A DNA stretch of 10,935 bases, taken from assembly GCA_964631295.1 (NCBI GenBank), contig CAZVXI010000108.1, forward strand, positions 1-10,935, given 5' to 3'. The stretch comes from CAZVXI01 sp964631295. GTDB lineage: Bacteria > Planctomycetota > Phycisphaerae > Phycisphaerales > SM1A02. Positions 6,739-10,935 of this stretch are shown one piece after another. The notes under the pieces are model-generated. The model was not told the origin of the DNA. It did not search any database and saw only the letters and a program-made list of their open reading frames with translations. The position numbers and the translations under genes are program-made. Numbering within the stretch: the first letter of the stretch is position 1; each line of letters opens with the position of its first letter.

Positions 6739-6811
6739 AAGCATCGACGGACCAACTCGAATAAACTCAGCGAGCGAGCCTCGCGAGCATTGCCATCGAA
6801 GAAGGGTGAAC

Positions 6812-7834
6812 ATGGTTAGCAACAAGATGACGAATGGACAGGCGTATGCCATCGACCTGCATCACGTCGAGAAAGTTTATCGAGGCAAGGTACATGCCCT
6901 GCGCGGCGTCACCATGCAGGTCACACCGGGCGAGATCTTCGGGCTGCTCGGTCCGAACGGCGCCGGGAAGTCGACCCTTGTGAAGATCATGATGACGGTC
7001 GTCCGCCCGAGTCGTGCAGAAGGTACGGTGCTGGGAAGACCGGTCGGGCACAAGCCCACGCTTGCGCAGGTCGGGTATCTGCCCGAACATCATCGAATGC
7101 CGCAATATCTGACTGGGCGGCAGATCCTGCACTTTTATGCCTCGCTTGCCGGTGTCTCTGCGTCAGATCGGGAGCGGCGGTCCGAACAACTGCTCAAGAC
7201 TGTGGGCATGACAGATTGGGCGGACAAGAAAATTGGTTCGTACTCCAAAGGGATGCAGCAGCGCATTGGTCTGGCACAAGCGTTGATGAACGATCCACAG
7301 ATTGTTGTGCTTGATGAGCCGACAGATGGCGTTGACCCGGTCGGCCGCCGTGACATTCGAGATGTGCTGGTCGATATCAGGAATCAGGGTCGGACGGTCT
7401 TTCTGAACAGCCACCTCCTGAGCGAACTCGAAATGGTCTGCGATCGCGTGGCAATCATGGTGCAGGGACAGGTTTCGATGCAGGGAACGATCGATGAACT
7501 CACGCGTGAGAGCCAGCGATACGAGTGTGTCATCGAAGGTGATGCACCAGCGTGGGTGACGGAGTCGCAAGGCATGCGGAGCGAACCAGTTGTGGTACCC
7601 GCAAACCCGACGCAGGCGGATGACACGGATCTGACGCGACTGATCCTGCCAGGATACGACCCCGGGCCGATGCAACCGGTGCTGGATCGTTTACGCTCGG
7701 ACGGTCGGGTGATTCGACGATTGACACCGGTACGCGAGACGCTGGAAGACTTGTTCATGCGAGCGGTGACAGATCCGACAACCGGCGAAACGAGAGCCGT
7801 GGGTGCCGGACCGGGCAAAGGAGGTGGAGCATGA
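6812..7834 (+). CDS. ABC-2 type transporter, ATP-binding protein
   Basis: 340 residues, the cytoplasmic nucleotide-binding subunit of an exporter. Seen: Walker A GPNGAGKST (47-55); a Q-loop region of the GYLPEHH type (88-94), as in the DrrA/CcmA/NatA-like branch, where the usual Gln is replaced; the signature YSKGMQQR (144-151); Walker B IVVLDEP with catalytic E169; the D-loop GVDP (173-176); and the switch His H201 in NSHLLSELE. Residues from about 230 on are a C-terminal extension typical of this branch, ending in a Gly-rich tail. The ATG at 6812 was chosen because the purine-rich GAAGAAGGGTGA (6799-6810) precedes it and the residues upstream in frame lie inside the methyltransferase gene. 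Its stop overlaps the permease start (ATGA). The transported substrate is unknown. Confidence 0.93.
   Translation: MVSNKMTNGQAYAIDLHHVEKVYRGKVHALRGVTMQVTPGEIFGLLGPNGAGKSTLVKIMMTVVRPSRAEGTVLGRPVGHKPTLAQVGYLPEHHRMPQYLTGRQILHFYASLAGVSASDRERRSEQLLKTVGMTDWADKKIGSYSKGMQQRIGLAQALMNDPQIVVLDEPTDGVDPVGRRDIRDVLVDIRNQGRTVFLNSHLLSELEMVCDRVAIMVQGQVSMQGTIDELTRESQRYECVIEGDAPAWVTESQGMRSEPVVVPANPTQADDTDLTRLILPGYDPGPMQPVLDRLRSDGRVIRRLTPVRETLEDLFMRAVTDPTTGETRAVGAGPGKGGGA
7817..7826 (+). promoter_or_regulatory. Strong Shine-Dalgarno site of the permease gene
   Basis: AAAGGAGGTG is a near-perfect match to the 16S rRNA tail, with 6 bp from GGAGG to the ATG at 7831. It lies inside the end of the ATPase gene. It shows that this genome uses classical ribosome sites inside operons, in contrast to the apparently leaderless first genes. 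Confidence 0.8.
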
Positions 7835-8949
7835 ATGTCTTCAAGGCGATGCTGCTCGATGCATATCGCGAGTTGAACTCGAAGAAGCTCTTCTGGGTGA
7901 CGCTTGCGCTGTCGCTCATCGTTGTACTCGTGTACGGCGGTATGGGATTCAACGATCGTGGCGTTTTCATGTTCTACGGCCTGTGGACGATCGAGAGCGA
8001 ATGGCTCAAAGCCGGCACAGGGATTGACGTTGTCCTCTACCGAGCGATCTTCAGCTCATTCATGGTTGGGATGTGGCTTGCGTGGATCGCGACCATTCTT
8101 GCGCTCATTTCCACAGCGACGGTGTTCCCTGATTTCATCGCGGGCGGATCGATTGATCTGGTGCTGTCCAAGCCGATCGGCCGGGTTCGCCTGTTTCTCT
8201 ACAAGTACATTACCAGTCTCTTATTCGTGGTGCTTCAAGTTGCCGTGTTCTGCGTTGGTATATTCCTTTGCATGGGTGTACGCGTGGGTGAATGGAACCC
8301 GATGATTTTCGCGGCGATTCCACTCGTCACGTTCTTTTACAGCTTCCTGTTCGCCGTCAGTGTGCTGGTCGGCGTTCTGACGCGATCGGCGATCACCGCG
8401 ATGCTGTTGACGATGTTATTCTGGTTCATGCTCTTCAGCCTGAACATGGCTGAGGGGATCGTAAATCAGATCAAGACGCAGATGATCGTATCGAATGAGG
8501 GTCGTACCGCGCGAGTCGAGGACCTGAAGGCCGAACTCGCCGAAGCAAACAATCAGCAGCAAGCGAGTTTGCAGGCTGAAATCGCCGGCATTGAACAATC
8601 GATCAACAGCGACGCGGACACAATCGCCAAAATCGAAGCGGGGCACTGGCCTATCCGAGCAACTCAGGCAGTGCTCCCGAAGACAAGTGAGACGATCGGC
8701 CTGCTCGATCGCTGGCTCAAGAAGGAAGGTGAGGTTGAGTTCCTGGATCTGCTCAATGGCAACATCACGCAGAACGAGGACGGTGAGTATGTCTCCGGGG
8801 CCACGCAGAGCCGTGATCTCGAAGTGGGTAAACGCATTCAGGAGGACTATGAATCTCGATCGATGTGGTACGTGCTTGGCACATCTGCAATCTTCGAGGG
8901 TGTGCTTCTGTTCTTCGCGTGCCTCGTCTTTGTGCGAAAGGACTTCTGA
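7831..8949 (+). CDS. ABC-2 type transporter, permease with large coiled-coil loop
   Basis: 372 residues, the membrane partner of the preceding ATPase. Predicted helices by eye: about 20-38, 73-98, 122-150, 158-184, 187-210 and 346-368. Between helices 2 and 3 is AGGSIDLVLSKPIGRVRLFLYKY (104-126, cited by position), a segment usual in ABC-2 permeases of this kind. Residues 211-345 form a large hydrophilic insert between the last two helices; its first part (about 224-270) has heptad-like Leu/Ile/Ala spacing (VEDLKAELAEANNQQQASLQ) and is probably a coiled coil, most likely on the outer side of the membrane. Translation starts at the overlapped ATGA with a strong ribosome site, so the two subunits are made together. 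The substrate is unknown. It ends 31 bp before the end of the convergent sulfotransferase pseudogene. Confidence 0.9.
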   Translation: MNVFKAMLLDAYRELNSKKLFWVTLALSLIVVLVYGGMGFNDRGVFMFYGLWTIESEWLKAGTGIDVVLYRAIFSSFMVGMWLAWIATILALISTATVFPDFIAGGSIDLVLSKPIGRVRLFLYKYITSLLFVVLQVAVFCVGIFLCMGVRVGEWNPMIFAAIPLVTFFYSFLFAVSVLVGVLTRSAITAMLLTMLFWFMLFSLNMAEGIVNQIKTQMIVSNEGRTARVEDLKAELAEANNQQQASLQAEIAGIEQSINSDADTIAKIEAGHWPIRATQAVLPKTSETIGLLDRWLKKEGEVEFLDLLNGNITQNEDGEYVSGATQSRDLEVGKRIQEDYESRSMWYVLGTSAIFEGVLLFFACLVFVRKDF

Positions 8950-8980
8950 TGAAGACCATTTGCTTCAGACTGAGGAAGGC

Positions 8981-9786
8981 TCAACGTGTTTGTTGGCTGA
9001 GTGGCCAGAAATGCTGCATGACTGGCAGTCCAGGGTGACAGCAATCGCAGGCTTCGCCCGGACTGAGGTGGTTCTGCCGATCTCCAGTGATACCCCTGTG
9101 ATAGGGCGACGAGTCATCCGCGTCTCCCCGCGCTCACCCGCCACGATTCGATATGAATGACGCTGCCTCAACACATCGGTTGATCGTGTCGGAATTTCAG
9201 GCAGAATCGAGAAACGTGGTCATGCGTGTGATATGCCGGGATGGATCGTCTTGCACGTCCTCGTAGCGCACATGCATGAAACTCTTTGGCATGTCGCGCT
9301 CTATGAGCAGGACTGATCCAACCGCTATCTTCCATGGTCTGTCAGTGAACTCAGCTTCATGATCGTGCATGGATTGCCGGACTGTGCTTGGGGAGGTTGT
9401 AACCGACAATGCAAATGTCTTTTAAGGGATGTGGAGGAACGATGCACGTACGTACGGAGCTTCATGCAGATCAGGTATCGAAGCAACTCATGTTGCTCAT
9501 CCTCGCTGATCTGCGTGTGAGCACCCTTGCGAAACTGCATAAGATGCTGGTTGAACTGTGCGATCGACTGGCGAAGCAGCGGTGTCAAACGCCAGGCGAA
9601 CCTGCCCTCGCCATCGATCACAACGTGTGGATGCGCGTTGAGCAGATGCTGTACCCACGACGTGCCACTCTTCGCGCAGCCGACGACGAACACCTTCGGC
9701 AACCGAGCGATTGCCTGTATCTTGACTGGATCACAGGGGAAAGTCGCAGGATCGTCGAGGTTTGTCAGATCATCTGCACCATGCAT
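8981..9786 (-). pseudogene. Decayed sulfotransferase (PAPS-dependent type)
   Basis: No single frame covers it, but pieces of one sulfotransferase appear in order. First frame from the ATG at 9786: KVFVVGCAKSGTSWVQHLLN (residues 31-50), the 5'-phosphosulfate loop, then DGEGRFAWRL down to about 9440. Second frame (9410-9363): IVGYNLPKHSPAIHAR, matching the usual VGDKTPxH region. Third frame (about 9335-8981): IAVGSVLLIERDMPKSFMHV, RYEDVQDDP, then a TGA stop (9197-9199), RCVEAASF, a second TGA stop (9134-9136), and ARGDADDSSPYHRGITGD, matching the family's C-terminal GxxGDW region. The stretch that should carry the 3'-phosphate motif (RDPRD) is absent in all frames around 9365-9335, so an internal deletion is likely. 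With two frame changes, two stops and a deletion the gene is dead. It lies 65 bp downstream of the dockerin-protein gene, same strand. Confidence 0.85.
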
Positions 9787-9851
9787 CCCCTTTCTATCGG
9801 TCTGGAAGCGACACGATCATCAACGATCAATGCAGCATATGGCTGTGGAGA

Positions 9852-10935
9852 TCAAGATGTGTTGCCCCAGTTCGAGAGCACATCGAGCAGGTCGCCAAGG
9901 TTGACAAAGCCGTCACTATTCGCGTCGCCTGCGGGGCCAGTTCCGCCCCAGTTTGACAGCACGGCCAGCAAATCGGCCAGATTCACAAAGCCATCGCCGT
10001 TCGCATCGCCGTCAAGCACCTCACATGATCCCGCTGTGATGGTGGCATCGCGCTCACCTGATCCAAAGAGGTTGTGGCCGAATGCCGCGTTGCCCGCGAA
10101 CTGCCCGAACGGATTGATGATCAAACGTGTTCCCAGGACGCCGAACATCGCGGCATCTGAACTGCCAGGGCATTCTTCGCTCGCGCTACCTTCAACTCGG
10201 AATCTGCCGACTTCGGTCTGCAGCACATCGACCAGGAAGTAGTTGAGCGGCGATGTATACGAGAGAAACATCGCCTCATCCCAGCACGTGATGCACTTGC
10301 GCATATTGGAGAACTTGGTCTCGTTCTGGTTCCAGACAACGAACTGGGCCCGTGTGGTCACAGGACCGGTCGAGTCGCCAGAGAAGTCGGCCGACACCAC
10401 CTGGAGTGTCAGATCGCTTTGCGAGATGGCGGCAATGCCGGGCTGGGAGTATGCCGGCGTGTTCCACGTAAGGAACGATGCGCCGAGCCGATTGAACGCA
10501 GCGGGGAACTCGGAGAGATCACCAAGGTCAAGAATGTTGGGCGTGCCAGTTGGTTCGCCTGGCGCAAGTGTTGCGATGTTCTTCAGGTGATACGCGTTGT
10601 AGCCCCACGCGGTATCCTCCGCTTCGTTGAGGACCATGGCGTCGGCAATGAGGAAGTCGCCGGAGAGTTCTTCGCACTGCTCGTTGACGACCCAACCGAC
10701 GATGAAGCCGCGGATCACGCGGGAGAACGGATCCTCGGGGTCGGGCCGGCCGGGCGGCGGCCCTGGATCGAGTTCCTGCCATGGCGGGATGCCATACGCG
10801 GCCTCGCCCGCCGCGACAGACCATGCGATCGGCTGGCGCATGGTCAACGGCGTTTCGATTTCGATCCAGTTCCAGCCGGGGTGTGGCGGTTCGGTATCGG
10901 ATGCAGGCAGTGGATCATCGCCATTCACGAAGAAC
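9852..10935 (-). CDS. Secreted or surface protein with C-terminal dockerin-type repeats (5' partial)
   Basis: The frame is open to the right edge, so the true start and any signal peptide lie outside; the GTG at 10928 is probably internal. About 360 residues are visible. Most of the protein is a beta-prone domain I do not recognise (Trp/Asn/Thr-rich, with NEQCEE, MRKCITCW and ECPGSS cysteines that could form disulfides outside the cell). The last 52 residues are two 27-residue-spaced copies of an EF-hand-like unit, GDANGDGFVNLADLLAVLSN (9930-10010) and GDANSDGFVNLGDLLDVLSN (9855-9929), each with Asp/Asn at loop positions 1, 3, 5, 9 and 12 as in calcium-binding type I dockerins, followed by WG. 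Such ends are very common in Phycisphaerae exported proteins. Export and calcium binding are inferred. Confidence 0.85.
   Translation of the reverse strand, partial: FFVNGDDPLPASDTEPPHPGWNWIEIETPLTMRQPIAWSVAAGEAAYGIPPWQELDPGPPPGRPDPEDPFSRVIRGFIVGWVVNEQCEELSGDFLIADAMVLNEAEDTAWGYNAYHLKNIATLAPGEPTGTPNILDLGDLSEFPAAFNRLGASFLTWNTPAYSQPGIAAISQSDLTLQVVSADFSGDSTGPVTTRAQFVVWNQNETKFSNMRKCITCWDEAMFLSYTSPLNYFLVDVLQTEVGRFRVEGSASEECPGSSDAAMFGVLGTRLIINPFGQFAGNAAFGHNLFGSGERDATITAGSCEVLDGDANGDGFVNLADLLAVLSNWGGTGPAGDANSDGFVNLGDLLDVLSNWGNTS
9855..10010 (-). repeat. Two tandem dockerin-type coding repeats (27-codon period)
   Basis: The unit is 81 bp: the GCCCCAGTT signature, in plus-strand reading, occurs at 9864 and 9945. 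The copies are similar in protein but clearly diverged in DNA, so this is an old duplication kept for the protein fold. The second copy is cut two residues short by the stop codon. Confidence 0.85.

Noticed and set aside
6608..6811. Longer N terminus for the ABC ATPase starting inside the methyltransferase gene
   Set aside because: The upstream residues are an out-of-frame reading of the methyltransferase; the ATG at 6812 gives the usual length and has a purine-rich ribosome site.
8949..9038. A 29-codon plus-strand frame starting at a TGATG overlap with the permease stop
   Set aside because: It looked like a coupled small gene, but the same bases on the minus strand encode the C-terminal part of the sulfotransferase pseudogene, and the small peptide has no recognisable feature.
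9075..9120. Short inverted repeat ACCCCTGTGATAGGG as a terminator for the permease gene
   Set aside because: The stem is only about 4-5 bp, has no T-run, and lies within the pseudogene's coding remnant.
9409..10242. Plus-strand open frame of 277 codons across the sulfotransferase remnant and the dockerin gene
   Set aside because: Both minus-strand features it overlaps have clear homology; it changes from one shadow to another halfway along.

Overview
This GC-rich window looks like chromosomal DNA from a member of the Planctomycetota, most likely the Phycisphaerae. The best clue is the protein on the right edge, which ends in two 27-residue dockerin-type repeats of the DANGDGFVNLADLLAVLSNWG style common in that group. 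The assignment is inferred from protein style, not from a marker gene. No rRNA, tRNA, CRISPR array, insertion sequence or confident terminator was seen.

Layout from left to right. The window opens inside a plus-strand gene of unknown function with a glycine-zipper-like hydrophobic segment (3-752, its start lies off the window). It converges on a minus-strand secreted protein of unknown function (864-1676). A 111-bp divergent intergenic region with two short palindromes follows. Then come a voltage-gated-type potassium channel with a C-terminal zinc ribbon (1788-2621) and imidazolonepropionase, hutI (2618-3847), whose start overlaps the channel's stop by 4 bp. A 207-bp convergent gap separates hutI from a minus-strand UbiD-family decarboxylase (4055-6064) whose C-terminal module appears to be duplicated. 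The decarboxylase gene is divergent, by only 32 bp, from a class I SAM methyltransferase (6097-6738). The methyltransferase is followed by an ABC-2 exporter pair, ATPase (6812-7834) and permease (7831-8949), coupled by an ATGA overlap. The last part holds a decayed sulfotransferase pseudogene (8981-9786, minus) and the 3' portion of the dockerin-bearing surface or secreted protein (9852 to the right edge, minus).

The genes do not form a single pathway. They make short units with alternating directions: channel-hutI, decarboxylase alone, methyltransferase-ABC exporter, and dockerin protein-pseudogene. The most notable points are: (1) a near-symmetrical divergent promoter region at 6065-6096, in which both -10-like boxes lie 7-8 bp from their start codons, suggesting leaderless mRNAs; (2) a sulfotransferase pseudogene recoverable in three reading frames, with two in-frame stops and loss of the segment expected to carry the second PAPS-binding motif; (3) an Asp-to-Asn change at an expected metal-ligand position of HutI; (4) an internal duplication in the UbiD protein; (5) five copies of the octamer GCGATCGC, well above expectation. 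I see no clear defence, mobile or otherwise new multi-gene system here.
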